Notes: a model not told the origin generated them from the sequence alone. A stretch of 64,000 nucleotides of DNA from Shimia sp. CNT1-13L.2 (GCF_024331145.1 NZ_JANDJO010000010.1:59779-123778), one strand, 5' to 3'. Shown: positions 1 through 8,377, counted from the stretch's first letter. Made by a program: numbers and translations.

Positions 1-953
1 GTCTGCCCTTCCAGACGGACGAAACCGGTGATGATGTTCTTGGCGTAGTCTTCCTGGATCTCGTAGAAATCACCCTCATCCGCGATCTTCAGGATCAGTT
101 CCTTCATGTCGTACGGCGTGTTCGGGTTTTCCGGCACAAGGGTGTCGAGGCTTTCCTCGATACGGCCCGGCTCGTCAAAGAACGGGCGCACCGGCGGCTT
201 TTCGCGGTTGTTGAGCGGCAGGAAGTCCACCAGGCGGCGCACTTCGGCCAGCGCTTCAACGTCATTTTCAAACGCCCCGTCGGCAACGCTCGATTTCTTG
301 GTGTGGGTCGATGCACCACCCAGTTCTTCGGCGGTGACAACTTCGTTGGTCACGGTCTTAACCACGTCGGGGCCGGTGACGAACATGTAGGACGTGTCCT
401 TCACCATGAAGATGAAGTCGGTCATCGCGGGCGAATACACGGCACCACCCGCACAGGGGCCCATGATCACCGAGATCTGCGGAACAACGCCCGAGGCCAT
501 GATGTTGCGCTGGAACACTTCCGCATAACCGGCAAGCGAAGCCACACCTTCCTGAATACGTGCACCGCCCGAGTCGTTGATGCCAATCACGGGCGCGCCG
601 TTCTGAACGGCCATGTCCATGATCTTGCAGATTTTCTCGGCGTGGGTCTCGGACAGCGAACCACCGAATACAGTAAAGTCCTGGCTGAACACATAGACCA
701 TGCGGCCATTGATGGTGCCCCAGCCAGTGACAACGCCGTCACCTGCGGGTTTGTCTTTTTCCATGCCAAAGTCGGTGCAGCGGTGCGCCTTGAACATGTC
801 GAACTCTTCAAAGCTGTCTTCGTCGAGCAGCAGTTCGATACGTTCGCGTGCGGTCAGCTTGCCACGGGCGTGCTGGCTGTCAATGCGGCGTTGACCGCCA
901 CCCAGACGGGCAACGGCACGGCGGTCTTCCAGTTCCTGGAGGATATCTTTCAT
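1..953 (-). CDS. pccB: Propionyl-CoA carboxylase beta subunit (carboxyltransferase), 5' part
   Basis: The gene runs off the left edge, so only about 317 N-terminal residues are visible. It begins [12 protein letters not shown] and shows the carboxyltransferase landmarks [29 protein letters not shown] and [14 protein letters not shown], which are typical of PccB-type biotin-dependent carboxylases. The subunit moves CO2 from biotin on PccA to propionyl-CoA, giving methylmalonyl-CoA in the cytoplasm. It is transcribed away from an AT-rich intergenic region that holds a TTTGCAAA palindrome, and a PccR-type regulator lies 4.7 kb away. The family also contains methylmalonyl- and methylcrotonyl-CoA carboxylases; the close match to alphaproteobacterial PccB and the PccR context favour propionyl-CoA. 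Confidence 0.93.
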   Translation of the reverse strand, partial: MKDILQELEDRRAVARLGGGQRRIDSQHARGKLTARERIELLLDEDSFEEFDMFKAHRCTDFGMEKDKPAGDGVVTGWGTINGRMVYVFSQDFTVFGGSLSETHAEKICKIMDMAVQNGAPVIGINDSGGARIQEGVASLAGYAEVFQRNIMASGVVPQISVIMGPCAGGAVYSPAMTDFIFMVKDTSYMFVTGPDVVKTVTNEVVTAEELGGASTHTKKSSVADGAFENDVEALAEVRRLVDFLPLNNREKPPVRPFFDEPGRIEESLDTLVPENPNTPYDMKELILKIADEGDFYEIQEDYAKNIITGFVRLEGQ

Positions 954-1017
954 GTGTGGTCCCCTTAAATTTGGACCGACACTAAGCAAAAGGGTGACTC
1001 GCTCAAAGCAAAAACCC

Positions 1018-1064
1018 GCAAATTTGCAAATCAAAGAAAATCAAGTGATTGCGAATTGCAAATC
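1018..1064. promoter_or_regulatory. Putative PccR (ScfR family) operator region upstream of pccB
   Basis: A perfect TTTGCAAA octamer lies at 1023-1030, nested in GCAAATTTGCAAA, and a second match AATTGCAAAT lies at 1054-1063. The centres are 32 bp apart. Known for the family: Rhodobacter sphaeroides PccR recognises paired TTTGCAAA elements in front of pccB. The published spacing (4 bp between octamers, from memory) is not reproduced here, so site architecture is inferred. Confidence 0.6.
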
Positions 1065-1146
1065 AGCTAACTTTCCCGAAGCAGTAAGAGATTGGCAATT
1101 TTTCTCCGACAAGAAATCTCGGGCGCACGAAGCAATCAGCCTATGG

Positions 1147-1152
1147 TATAAT
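1147..1152 (+). promoter_or_regulatory. Possible -10 element of the RTX protease gene
   Basis: TATAAT lies 35 bases upstream of the protease ATG, followed by a purine-rich ribosome site GAGGAAGGA at 1171-1179. I see no convincing -35 at the right distance, so an activator may be needed. Confidence 0.4.
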
Positions 1153-1186
1153 CCCACAAACACAACATCCGAGGAAGGACGCATAG

Positions 1187-2500
1187 ATGACTGTCACCGA
1201 AACGGAAATTCTGGATGGAATGCAATTTTCATTCCTGAATGGCAAAGACCCGATGAACACCACCGGGGCCCCCGCCCTGACGATCACCTATCAATACGCG
1301 GGCACCTCCGCCCCCGCCGACCTGCCAACGAGCTCGACCTACACCGGCTGGACCGCATTCACCGCGGCCGAGAAAGCGGCGATCCGCGACGCGATGGACC
1401 ACATCGAAACCTTCCTGAACGTCAGCTTTGTCGAAGTGACCGGTGACTCCGACCCCGACATGAACATCGGCAACGTGTTCCTTCCGGGCTCTACCGCGGG
1501 CACCGGCGGATACTCCGCCTCCTCGATCGGCAACACCATTTCGCGCTACGACTCATATGTTGTGTACGACAACGGCCTGGCACTCGAAGGCGAAATGTCC
1601 CTCCTGCTGCACGAGCTCGGCCATGCAATGGGCCTCAAACACCCGTTCAGCAGCCCAACCGTGCCTTCCGGATACGACAGCAACAAATATTCTCTGATGT
1701 CCTATACCGCGAACCCCGACAACGGCGTCGACAGCGACGCGATGATGCTGTTCGACGTGTTCGCCCTCCAGGACATGTGGGGCGCTGCCAGCTACAACAC
1801 CGGCAATACGTCTTATACGGCCCCGCGCAATTCGACGGTTGATCTGATCTGGGACACCGGCGGAACGGATGAACTCAATGCCTCTGCCAAGACAACCAAG
1901 GTGATCCTCGACCTGCGTGAAGGTGAATTCTCACAGTTTGGAACCTATGACGACGTCGTCATCGGCTATGGCGTCACGATCGAAAACGCCAAGGGCGGCA
2001 GCAAGGGGGACAAGATCACCGGCAACGATGTCCGCAACGTGCTGACCGGCAATGGCGGCTATGACACCATCCTCGGCAATGGCGGCAACGATGTTCTGAA
2101 CGGCAACAAGGGCAACGACCGCATGTTTGGCGGCCTCGGCAAGGACAACCTGCTGGGCGGCAAGGGGGCCGACAACCTCTTTGGCAACAAGGGCAACGAC
2201 ACCATCAAGGGCGGCCAAGGTGCCGACAAGATCAGGGGCGAAAAAGGCACCGACCAGCTTTATGGCAACGGCGGCGCCGACACCTTCATCTACAAGGCCG
2301 GTTACCATAAGGACGTGATCCACGATTTTGCCGACGACATCGATACCCTCCAGATTTCAGGCCACGGCACCAAGGCCGCAATTCTTGGCCTTGCCAAGGA
2401 ACAGAACGGCAATGTCATCTTTGATTTCGGCGGTGGCGACATCATCAACATCAAGAACATGACGATTGCCGACATCACCGACGATCTGATTGTGGTCTGA
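1187..2500 (+). CDS. Serralysin-like secreted metalloprotease with RTX repeats (M10 family)
   Basis: The 437-residue protein has the zinc site HELGHAMGLKH at residues 142-152 and a Met-turn (SLMSY) near residue 171, the signature of M10 metzincins. Residues about 265-365 carry glycine- and aspartate-rich nonapeptides of the GGxGxD type, which bind calcium, and the C-terminus (ADTFIYKAG then VIHDF) resembles the serralysin C-terminal domain. There is no N-terminal signal peptide, consistent with type I secretion; no ABC/HlyD exporter genes are in the window. The ATG follows GAGGAAGGAC by a normal distance. It is shorter than typical serralysins (about 470-500 residues). It is divergent from pccB, so its promoter shares the region with the PccR-type sites. 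Confidence 0.9.
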   Translation: MTVTETEILDGMQFSFLNGKDPMNTTGAPALTITYQYAGTSAPADLPTSSTYTGWTAFTAAEKAAIRDAMDHIETFLNVSFVEVTGDSDPDMNIGNVFLPGSTAGTGGYSASSIGNTISRYDSYVVYDNGLALEGEMSLLLHELGHAMGLKHPFSSPTVPSGYDSNKYSLMSYTANPDNGVDSDAMMLFDVFALQDMWGAASYNTGNTSYTAPRNSTVDLIWDTGGTDELNASAKTTKVILDLREGEFSQFGTYDDVVIGYGVTIENAKGGSKGDKITGNDVRNVLTGNGGYDTILGNGGNDVLNGNKGNDRMFGGLGKDNLLGGKGADNLFGNKGNDTIKGGQGADKIRGEKGTDQLYGNGGADTFIYKAGYHKDVIHDFADDIDTLQISGHGTKAAILGLAKEQNGNVIFDFGGGDIINIKNMTIADITDDLIVV

Positions 2501-2509
2501 TCTGAAAAC

Positions 2510-2530
2510 GCCGGGGCGCAACGCCCCGGC
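2510..2530 (+). terminator. Stem-loop after the RTX protease
   Basis: GCCGGGGCG and CGCCCCGGC form a perfect 9-bp stem with loop CAA, 10 bases after the protease stop codon. No T-run follows, so it may act as a 3'-end stabiliser or a Rho-assisted terminator. Confidence 0.5.
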
Positions 2531-2596
2531 AAGACGCCGCGACGTTATCACGCTCAAAGGTTGATCTGTTAAGCCTTTCCCCCTACCTCTGTCTGC

Positions 2597-3811
2597 ATGA
2601 CGGACCGTCCCGAGGTGCGCTTTTTAGACCGCACCACCCCACCACATATTGGCACGCTTATCCTGCTCGCCGGGATTTCTGCCCTCTGCATGAACGTGTT
2701 CCTGCCATCGCTTCCGGGCATGGCCGTCTATTTCGATGCCGATTACAGCCTGATGCAGCTTTCGGTGGCGGTCTACCTCGCGGTCAACGCCGTCCTCCAG
2801 ATCATCGTCGGCCCGATCTCTGACAAGATGGGCCGCCGCCCCGTCATTCTCTGGGGCGTCGGGCTTTTCCTGCTGGCCACGCTGGGCTGTATCTATGCCC
2901 CCAATGCACAGGTCTTCCTTGCCTTCCGAATGGCGCAGGCCGTCGTGGTTGCCGCCATGGTTCTAAGCCGCGCCGTGGTGCGCGATATCGCACCAGCCGC
3001 ACAGGCCGCTGCCCTGATCGGTTATGTCACGATGGGCATGTCGATTGTCCCGATGATCGGGCCGATGATCGGCGGCTTTCTCGATTCGACCTTCGACTGG
3101 CGCGCTAGTTTCTGGATGCTGTTCATCCTTGGCCTCGCCATCCTGATCCTCACCTGGTTCGACCTTGGCGAGACCAGCCGCAAAAGCGGCCTCTCCCTGA
3201 CCCAGCAGTTCCGCGAATTCCCCGAACTGCTGACCAGCCCCCGCTTCTGGGGCTATTCCCTCGCCTCGGGCCTGTCCTCCGGCGCGTTCTTTGCCTATCT
3301 CGGCGGTGCCCCCTTCGTGGCAACAGAGCTGTTTGGCCTGTCCCCGGCGATGATGGGCATCTACTTTGGCGCCCCCGCCGTGGGCTATTTCCTTGGCAAC
3401 TGGGCCTCGGGGCGCTTTTCGGTGCGCCTTGGTGTCAACCGCATGGTGGCCTGGGGCTGCTATATCAACGCCGCTGGCGTCGCCATGTCGATGGTTGTTT
3501 TCCAGATGGGCTTTGGAACCGCCGAGAGCTTCTTTGGCTTCATGACCCTTGTGGGCATCGGCAACGGCATGAGCATTCCCAACGCCACCGCAGGCGCTCT
3601 CTCCGTGCGCCCCCACCTTGCCGGGACGGCCTCGGGCCTCAGTGGGTCCATCATGCTTGGGGGTGGCGCGGCCCTGTCGGCCCTGGCCGGCGCCCTCCTG
3701 ACACCCGGCAGCGGGGCCTATCCCCTGCTCTGGATCATGCTTGCCACATCCGCCGCCGCCATAGGGGCCATAACCTATGTCGTATGGCGCGAACGCCGCC
3801 TCGGCCTCTAG
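2597..3811 (+). CDS. MFS multidrug efflux transporter, Bcr/CflA type
   Basis: The 404-residue protein is highly hydrophobic with about 12 predicted membrane segments. It has the MFS loop motif GPISDKMGRRPV after the second segment and the N-terminal pattern of Bcr/CflA exporters (FLPSLPGMAVYF, then the SLMQLSVAVYLAVNAVLQ helix). Such proteins export drugs or small metabolites by proton antiport in the inner membrane. Its stop overlaps the stop of the convergent TetR gene by 4 bases. The substrate cannot be told from sequence. Confidence 0.88.
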   Translation: MTDRPEVRFLDRTTPPHIGTLILLAGISALCMNVFLPSLPGMAVYFDADYSLMQLSVAVYLAVNAVLQIIVGPISDKMGRRPVILWGVGLFLLATLGCIYAPNAQVFLAFRMAQAVVVAAMVLSRAVVRDIAPAAQAAALIGYVTMGMSIVPMIGPMIGGFLDSTFDWRASFWMLFILGLAILILTWFDLGETSRKSGLSLTQQFREFPELLTSPRFWGYSLASGLSSGAFFAYLGGAPFVATELFGLSPAMMGIYFGAPAVGYFLGNWASGRFSVRLGVNRMVAWGCYINAAGVAMSMVVFQMGFGTAESFFGFMTLVGIGNGMSIPNATAGALSVRPHLAGTASGLSGSIMLGGGAALSALAGALLTPGSGAYPLLWIMLATSAAAIGAITYVVWRERRLGL

Positions 3812-4401
3812 GAATCACGGCCTTCCCGCGCAACAAGCGCGGACAGAAAGCTCTCTTTCATCCCCGCAAGACGCCCCTCCCCCCAAACGCCAACCAGCGT
3901 CGCATCTGAAATCGCGAAATAATTGATCGCCCCGATCGCCTGATAGGCCGCCGACGCCACCGCGTCGTCCGACTGCCCCGCGTAAAGCGGCGTCTCGCGC
4001 ATCACCTCGACCATGTCATCAAGGAACCCGCGCAGAAACCACTTCTGGCTGGTCTTGGCGCGATCCGGATTGTCCAGCAACTCGCGCATGATCAATCGGG
4101 CATCCTCGGGACAGTCCTGCATGTGCCGATGCAATGCCCCAAGCACCGCCTCAAGCCGCGCAACACCAGTGCCTTCCTGCGCCCTGACGCGCCCGACAAC
4201 CTCATCGAAATGGCCGGCCATCTTGCCCAGGACCGCCGCATAAAGCGCCTCCTTGGTGCGGAAATGATAGATGATCGCCTGTTTGCTGACGCCTATCTCT
4301 TTTGCAACGTCATTCAGGGACACACCGTAAAAACCCCGCTCTGAAAAGAGCTTATAGGCCACGTCGATGAATTTCTGCCGGGGGTTTTCGTCTTTTGCCA
4401 T
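3808..4401 (-). CDS. TetR/AcrR family transcriptional regulator
   Basis: The 197-residue protein begins with a TetR helix-turn-helix at about residues 9-55 (FIDVAYKLFSERGFYGVSLN, then EIGVSKQAIIYHFRTKEALY). The C-terminal part is a ligand-binding domain of usual size. It is divergent from the Rieske oxygenase gene, with an operator-like dyad in the 86-base gap, so it probably represses that gene and itself. The effector is likely the oxygenase substrate, which is unknown. Confidence 0.9.
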   Translation of the reverse strand: MAKDENPRQKFIDVAYKLFSERGFYGVSLNDVAKEIGVSKQAIIYHFRTKEALYAAVLGKMAGHFDEVVGRVRAQEGTGVARLEAVLGALHRHMQDCPEDARLIMRELLDNPDRAKTSQKWFLRGFLDDMVEVMRETPLYAGQSDDAVASAAYQAIGAINYFAISDATLVGVWGEGRLAGMKESFLSALVAREGRDS

Positions 4402-4427
4402 AACGTCACTTTATCCCTCAATTGACT

Positions 4428-4469
4428 CACTTACCAGTCGTAAAGTATCAACTTACCAATCGGTAAGTT
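4428..4469. promoter_or_regulatory. Tandem operator between TetR regulator and Rieske oxygenase
   Basis: Positions 4450-4469 form a perfect dyad, AACTTACC-AATC-GGTAAGTT. A weaker copy, ACTTACC-AGTC-GTAAAGT, lies at 4429-4446, with equivalent ACTTACC arms 22 bases apart (about two helical turns). Placement between divergent start codons suits a TetR operator; binding is inferred. Confidence 0.72.
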
Positions 4470-4487
4470 AACCAAGGGAGCCCGATC

Positions 4488-5636
4488 ATGGAACGCGCCA
4501 AACAGATTGCCCTGCTTGAGGAGTTGCAGGGTCTCAAGGACAACGGACTGTTCTTTCTCGATGACGAGGTCGCAAAGTCGCCGATCACGCGCTACGCCTC
4601 GCAAGACCGTTTCGATGCCGAAATGCGCGACATCTTCCGGGGTGTGCCGATCATCGCCTGCCACGCCAGCGAACTGCCCGAGCCCGGCAGCTTCATGACC
4701 CGCGAACTCTCTGGCCTGCCGGTTCTGCTCACCCGCGACCGCGACAACACCGTGCATGCCTTCATCAACGTCTGCCGCCACCGTGGCGCGCGTTTGGTGC
4801 GCGAAGGATCGGGATGCAAGAACGCCTTCAGCTGCCCCTACCATGCCTGGACATGGGGCAATAACGGCACCCTGCGCGGCGTCCCGCACCAGAAAGAGGG
4901 CTTTCCCGGCCTAGACCGCGACGCCCACGCCCTCAAGCGGCTGCCGGCCACGGAACGCTATGGCCTTGTCTGGGTCGTCGCAAACACCGATGCACAGCCC
5001 GATTTCGACAGCTTCCTCACCCCGCTGGCAGGCGAGTTTGCATGGGCGGAAATGGAAACCCTCGCCATCGCGGCCACTGATACCATTGAACGCAAGGCCA
5101 ACTGGAAACTGCTCGCCGAGGGCGGCATCGAAGCCTATCACTTCAAGGTCACCCACCGCGACACCATCGGCCCGCACTTCCTCGACAATCTGTCCTCCTA
5201 CGAAACCCTGGGATCGCACATGCGCTCGGTCCTGCCGCGCAGCTCCCTGCCCGAGTTGAACGGCACCGACCCCGCCCAATGGGATATCCGGACCGAGGCC
5301 AACGTGCTGTACACGGTCTTTCCCACCTCGCAGTTTCTCGTGATGCAGGACCACATCGGCTGGATCGAACTGATCCCGCTGGCCCCCGATCTCACCCGCC
5401 TGCGCCTCACCACGCTTGCACCGAAATCCGAGATTACGCCCGACAAAGAAGAGCATTGGAAGCGCAATCACGCAATCACGTCGGTGACGCTGAACGAAGA
5501 TTTCGAAGTCAACGAAGAGGTGCAATCCGGCCTCCTGAGCGGTGCCAACGAGAGCCTCACTTTCGGCCGCTATGAAGGCGCGCTGGATGCCTTCAACAGG
5601 GAAATCGAACGCCACCTGACGCCGGGCGCGGCATAA
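4488..5636 (+). CDS. Rieske [2Fe-2S] ring-hydroxylating oxygenase, alpha subunit type
   Basis: The 382-residue protein has a Rieske domain with ligands C96, H98, C116 and H119 (CRHRG and CPYHAW) and the mononuclear iron region starting NWKLLAEGG at residue 205 with H218 and H223. This is the architecture of aromatic ring-hydroxylating and amine-demethylating oxygenases, which need a separate reductase; none is adjacent. The reductase may be encoded elsewhere. A TetR regulator and an operator directly upstream suggest substrate induction. The substrate is not recognisable; quaternary amines or aromatic acids are both possible. Confidence 0.88.
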   Translation: MERAKQIALLEELQGLKDNGLFFLDDEVAKSPITRYASQDRFDAEMRDIFRGVPIIACHASELPEPGSFMTRELSGLPVLLTRDRDNTVHAFINVCRHRGARLVREGSGCKNAFSCPYHAWTWGNNGTLRGVPHQKEGFPGLDRDAHALKRLPATERYGLVWVVANTDAQPDFDSFLTPLAGEFAWAEMETLAIAATDTIERKANWKLLAEGGIEAYHFKVTHRDTIGPHFLDNLSSYETLGSHMRSVLPRSSLPELNGTDPAQWDIRTEANVLYTVFPTSQFLVMQDHIGWIELIPLAPDLTRLRLTTLAPKSEITPDKEEHWKRNHAITSVTLNEDFEVNEEVQSGLLSGANESLTFGRYEGALDAFNREIERHLTPGAA

Positions 5637-5660
5637 GGCGCATCAAAACAGGGCTGACGG

Positions 5661-5702
5661 CGAGAGTTTGCAAAGTTATATTTGCAAGAACGCAAACTCT
5701 CG
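5661..5702. promoter_or_regulatory. Putative autoregulatory PccR operator within an inverted repeat
   Basis: A perfect TTTGCAAA at 5667-5674 is followed by TTTGCAAG at 5681-5688. The pair sits inside an 11-bp perfect inverted repeat, CGAGAGTTTGC at 5661-5671 and GCAAACTCTCG at 5692-5702, which ends 10 bases before the pccR ATG. It could be an operator, a leader hairpin affecting translation, or both. Confidence 0.6.
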
Positions 5703-5712
5703 CGAGACCCAG

Positions 5713-7113
5713 ATGGCCACCCAGAAACTCTATGCCGGCGCCAAGCTGCGCGAAATCCGCACCCGCCTGACGCTGACGCAAAAGGAATTCGCCCAAAAGC
5801 TCGGCGTCTCCCTGCCCTACCTTAACCAGATGGAAAACAACAACCGCCCGGTCTCGACCACGGTTGTCCTCGCGCTGGCACAGGAATTCGGCTTCGACGT
5901 CACCGAACTCAGCACCGGCGATTCCGAACGCCTTGTCAGCGACATGCGCGAAGCCATGGCCGACCCGATCCTCGCCGACACCACGGCCCCTCTGGCCGAC
6001 CTGCGCCTGACCGCATCAAACGCCCCCGCCTTTGCGCGTGCCTTCCTCGAACTGCATCGCGCCTACCGGCAGACCCATGAACGCCTTGCCTCACTTGACG
6101 AGGCCCTGGGCCGGGAAGACGTGCAGATGCAGCCCTCGCCCTGGGACGAAGTGCGCGACTTCTTCCACTATTGCGACAACTACATCGACGCGGTCGATCA
6201 CGCCGCCGAAAACTTTGCAAATCGTGCGGTGGCCGAAGGTGGCATCCGTAACGCCGCCCTGCGGGCGCTGAACGACAAGGGCATATCGCTCGAGTACGCC
6301 GACGAAGACCGCCTGCGCCACTATGACGAAGCCGCCCGCACCCTTTTCATCTCGGAGCGCAGCACGCCGGAAACCCAGACCTTCCAGATGCTGATGCAGA
6401 TCGCGCTGCTGCAATCGGACAAGCTGCTGGAAGCCACCCTTGATCTCGCCCGTTTCCAGACCGAAGCGGCGCGCTCCATCGCCAAGATCGGCCTTGCCAA
6501 CTATTTCGCCGGGGCCGCGATGATGCCCTATGGCCGCTTTCTCGAAGCCGCCCGCGACACGCGACACGATCTCGAAGTCCTCGCCAACCGGTTTGGGGCC
6601 TCCATCGAACAGGTGGCCCACCGCCTGTCGACCCTGCAACGCCCCGGTGCCAAGGGCATTCCCTTCTTCTTCGTCCGCGTAGATCAGGCCGGCACCATTA
6701 CCAAGCGCCACTCGGCCACCCGCCTGCAATTTGCCCGTTTCGGCGGCGCCTGCCCGCTCTGGAACGTCCACCGCGCCTTTGAAACCCCGGGCCGCTTCCT
6801 GCGCCAACTGGCCGAAACCCCCGATGGCGTGCGCTACTTCTCGCTTGCCCGTGACGTTTCAAAAACCGGCGGCCACTACGGGGCGCCCGTGCGCCGTTAC
6901 GCCATCGCTCTGGGCTGCGAGATCCGCCATGTCGATGCGCTGGTCTACGCCGACCACATGGACCTCTCCACCGCCGAAGCCTTTGAACCGATCGGCATCT
7001 CCTGCCGGATCTGCGAGCGCACCCACTGCCACCAGCGTTCGGTTCCACCCCTGGAACGCCGCCTCACCATCGACGAAAACCAACGCGGCGTCCTGCCCTA
7101 CGAGGTCGGCTAG
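5713..7113 (+). CDS. pccR: Short-chain fatty acyl-CoA regulator, XRE/ScfR family (PccR-like)
   Basis: The 466-residue protein has an N-terminal XRE helix-turn-helix (LREIRTRLTLTQKEFAQKLG, then SLPYLNQMENN) and a long C-terminal region typical of ScfR/RamB regulators. It ends with the cysteine/histidine cluster CRICERTHCHQRS, characteristic of the family. These proteins sense short-chain acyl-CoAs; PccR of Rhodobacter sphaeroides activates propionyl-CoA carboxylase. The ATG at 5713 is preferred over an upstream TTG because it matches family N-termini. TTTGCAAA sites before this gene, pccB and prpE support the assignment. The IrrE-like central domain shows no HExxH. Confidence 0.88.
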   Translation: MATQKLYAGAKLREIRTRLTLTQKEFAQKLGVSLPYLNQMENNNRPVSTTVVLALAQEFGFDVTELSTGDSERLVSDMREAMADPILADTTAPLADLRLTASNAPAFARAFLELHRAYRQTHERLASLDEALGREDVQMQPSPWDEVRDFFHYCDNYIDAVDHAAENFANRAVAEGGIRNAALRALNDKGISLEYADEDRLRHYDEAARTLFISERSTPETQTFQMLMQIALLQSDKLLEATLDLARFQTEAARSIAKIGLANYFAGAAMMPYGRFLEAARDTRHDLEVLANRFGASIEQVAHRLSTLQRPGAKGIPFFFVRVDQAGTITKRHSATRLQFARFGGACPLWNVHRAFETPGRFLRQLAETPDGVRYFSLARDVSKTGGHYGAPVRRYAIALGCEIRHVDALVYADHMDLSTAEAFEPIGISCRICERTHCHQRSVPPLERRLTIDENQRGVLPYEVG

Positions 7114-7121
7114 CACCGCAC

Positions 7122-7164
7122 AAGCCGTTTCGAAACGGCTTTGAAGCGCCTTCGAAGGCGCTTC
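7122..7164. repeat. Two adjacent perfect palindromes, possible terminator pair or extragenic palindrome
   Basis: AAGCCGTTTCGAAACGGCTT (7122-7141) is a perfect 20-bp palindrome. One base later, 7143-7164 is a perfect 22-bp palindrome with arm GAAGCGCCTTC. Both are centred on TTCGAA. They begin 8 bases after the pccR stop. There is no T-run, so simple intrinsic termination is not assured. Confidence 0.8.
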
Positions 7165-7212
7165 TCCGCGCAAAAACCTCCAGCGCCCAAAGTGCAGAAA
7201 GAGCAAGAGACC

Positions 7213-8058
7213 TTGCGTATTGTCATTCGCCTCGCCCTGATCCTTGCGGCCCTCGGCATCGCCACGGTCGCCCTTGGCAACCTCGCCGAACGCTGGATGA
7301 TCTACCCTCTCGATCCCACGCGGGTGACACCAGCCGACAAGGGCCTGGCATCCGTCACGGAAGTCACGTTTGAAAACGATGGCGAAACCCTGGTCGCATG
7401 GGCTGCCAAACCCGCCGCAGGAAAACCCGTGATCCTCTATTTCCACGGCAACGCAGGCAACCTCGCGGTCCGCACCGAACGCTTCCGCCGCCTCCTCAAA
7501 CGGGGCTACGGCCTCTTTGCCCCGGCCTATCGCGGCTCTTCGGGCAGCAGCGGCACCCCGTCAGAAGCCGCCCTCATCTGGGACGCCGAAACCGCCTATC
7601 ACGCGATGTTCACGCAGTTCCCCGACCTGCCCCCGGACAAGGTCGTGCTCTATGGCGAAAGCATCGGCACCGCTGTGTCGCTCGGCCTCTTGAACACCCC
7701 GGCCACTAACCCCGACAAGGGCTTCGGCCCGCCCGCGGCCGTGATCCTGGAGGCACCGTTCACCGCCATTGCCGACCTTTCCGAGCACCACTACCCCGGC
7801 ACCCGCGCCCTTGCCGAACGTCTCGACAACCAGTGGCCCAGCCTGTCCCGCGCACGTGCCCTGACCATGCCGCTTCTCGTCCTCCACGGCACCGCAGATG
7901 ATCTGATCCCAATAGAAATGGGGCGACAGATTTACGCTGCCGCCCCATCTGGAGAGAAAGTCTTTGTTGCGGTCAAAGGCGCGGGTCACACCGATCTTTG
8001 GCGATCAGAGACCCTGCCGCGCCTTTGGCGCTTCGTCGATCAGTTTGCCTTGAGATAG
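7213..8058 (+). CDS. Membrane-anchored alpha/beta hydrolase (S33/BEM46-like)
   Basis: The protein (281 residues from this start) has one N-terminal hydrophobic segment (IVIRLALILAALGIATVAL), then an alpha/beta hydrolase core: YFHGNAGN oxyanion region, nucleophile elbow LYGESIGTAVS, an Asp region (LLVLHGTADDLIP) and a catalytic-type His (GAGHTDLW). It is probably an esterase or lipase-like enzyme facing the periplasm; the substrate is unknown. I chose the TTG at 7213 because AGAAAGAGCAAGAGA precedes it. A GTG at 7192 and a TTG at 7141 are in frame, but the latter lies inside the palindrome pair. The 3' end overlaps the convergent DUF465 gene by 19 bases. Confidence 0.8.
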   Translation: MRIVIRLALILAALGIATVALGNLAERWMIYPLDPTRVTPADKGLASVTEVTFENDGETLVAWAAKPAAGKPVILYFHGNAGNLAVRTERFRRLLKRGYGLFAPAYRGSSGSSGTPSEAALIWDAETAYHAMFTQFPDLPPDKVVLYGESIGTAVSLGLLNTPATNPDKGFGPPAAVILEAPFTAIADLSEHHYPGTRALAERLDNQWPSLSRARALTMPLLVLHGTADDLIPIEMGRQIYAAAPSGEKVFVAVKGAGHTDLWRSETLPRLWRFVDQFALR

Positions 8059-8279
8059 GCGTAGATTTCGTCTTTCAGCGCACCACGGCGCTTGCGCAGA
8101 TCAACCTCAGCCAGTTCTTCACGAGGCTTCACGTTGGTCTCCGCCGAATGCACCTTGCGATTCAACTCGTGGTAGTCGTTGAACAGTTTCGCGAAATGCT
8201 TGTCCGAAACCTTCAGGCTGCTCATTTTCTCGACGAATTCCGGAAATTCTTCAGCCAGTTCGTGCGGGACGTGAGACAT
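8040..8279 (-). CDS. DUF465 (YdcH-like) small protein
   Basis: The 79-residue, charged, helix-rich protein contains the DUF465 pattern (FAKLFNDYHELNRKVHSAE, then LRKRRGALKDEIYAYL). Members are small cytoplasmic helical-hairpin proteins, common in proteobacteria, with no established reaction. It is monocistronic and its 3' end overlaps the convergent hydrolase gene. Confidence 0.88.
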   Translation of the reverse strand: MSHVPHELAEEFPEFVEKMSSLKVSDKHFAKLFNDYHELNRKVHSAETNVKPREELAEVDLRKRRGALKDEIYAYLKAN

Positions 8280-8345
8280 ATGTTTGCGCTCCTCTTTCTA
8301 AGTTCACAGAAACGCTATCCGCCCCCGGCGCTCGGCTCTTTGACA

Positions 8346-8373
8346 GGGATCAAAAAACCGGCGCCAGCGGCAA
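8346..8373 (-). terminator. Probable terminator after betA
   Basis: Read on the minus strand, the sequence just after the betA stop has a GC-rich self-complementary stretch (GCCGCTGGCGCCGG) directly followed by TTTTTTG. The T-run is clear; the stem is short and could pair in more than one way. Confidence 0.45.
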
Positions 8374-8377
8374 TATT

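Noticed and set aside
952..1446. 164-codon plus-strand frame spanning the pccB-protease gap
   Set aside because: It runs through the AT-rich regulatory region and then the protease gene in another frame; no ribosome site or similarity.
6214..6221. TTTGCAAA inside pccR, with similar single octamers at 22698-22705, 28808-28815 and 52984-52991
   Set aside because: These lie in coding sequence and encode FAN/FAK-type dipeptides without partner sites, so they show that single octamers arise by chance; only clustered intergenic ones were kept.
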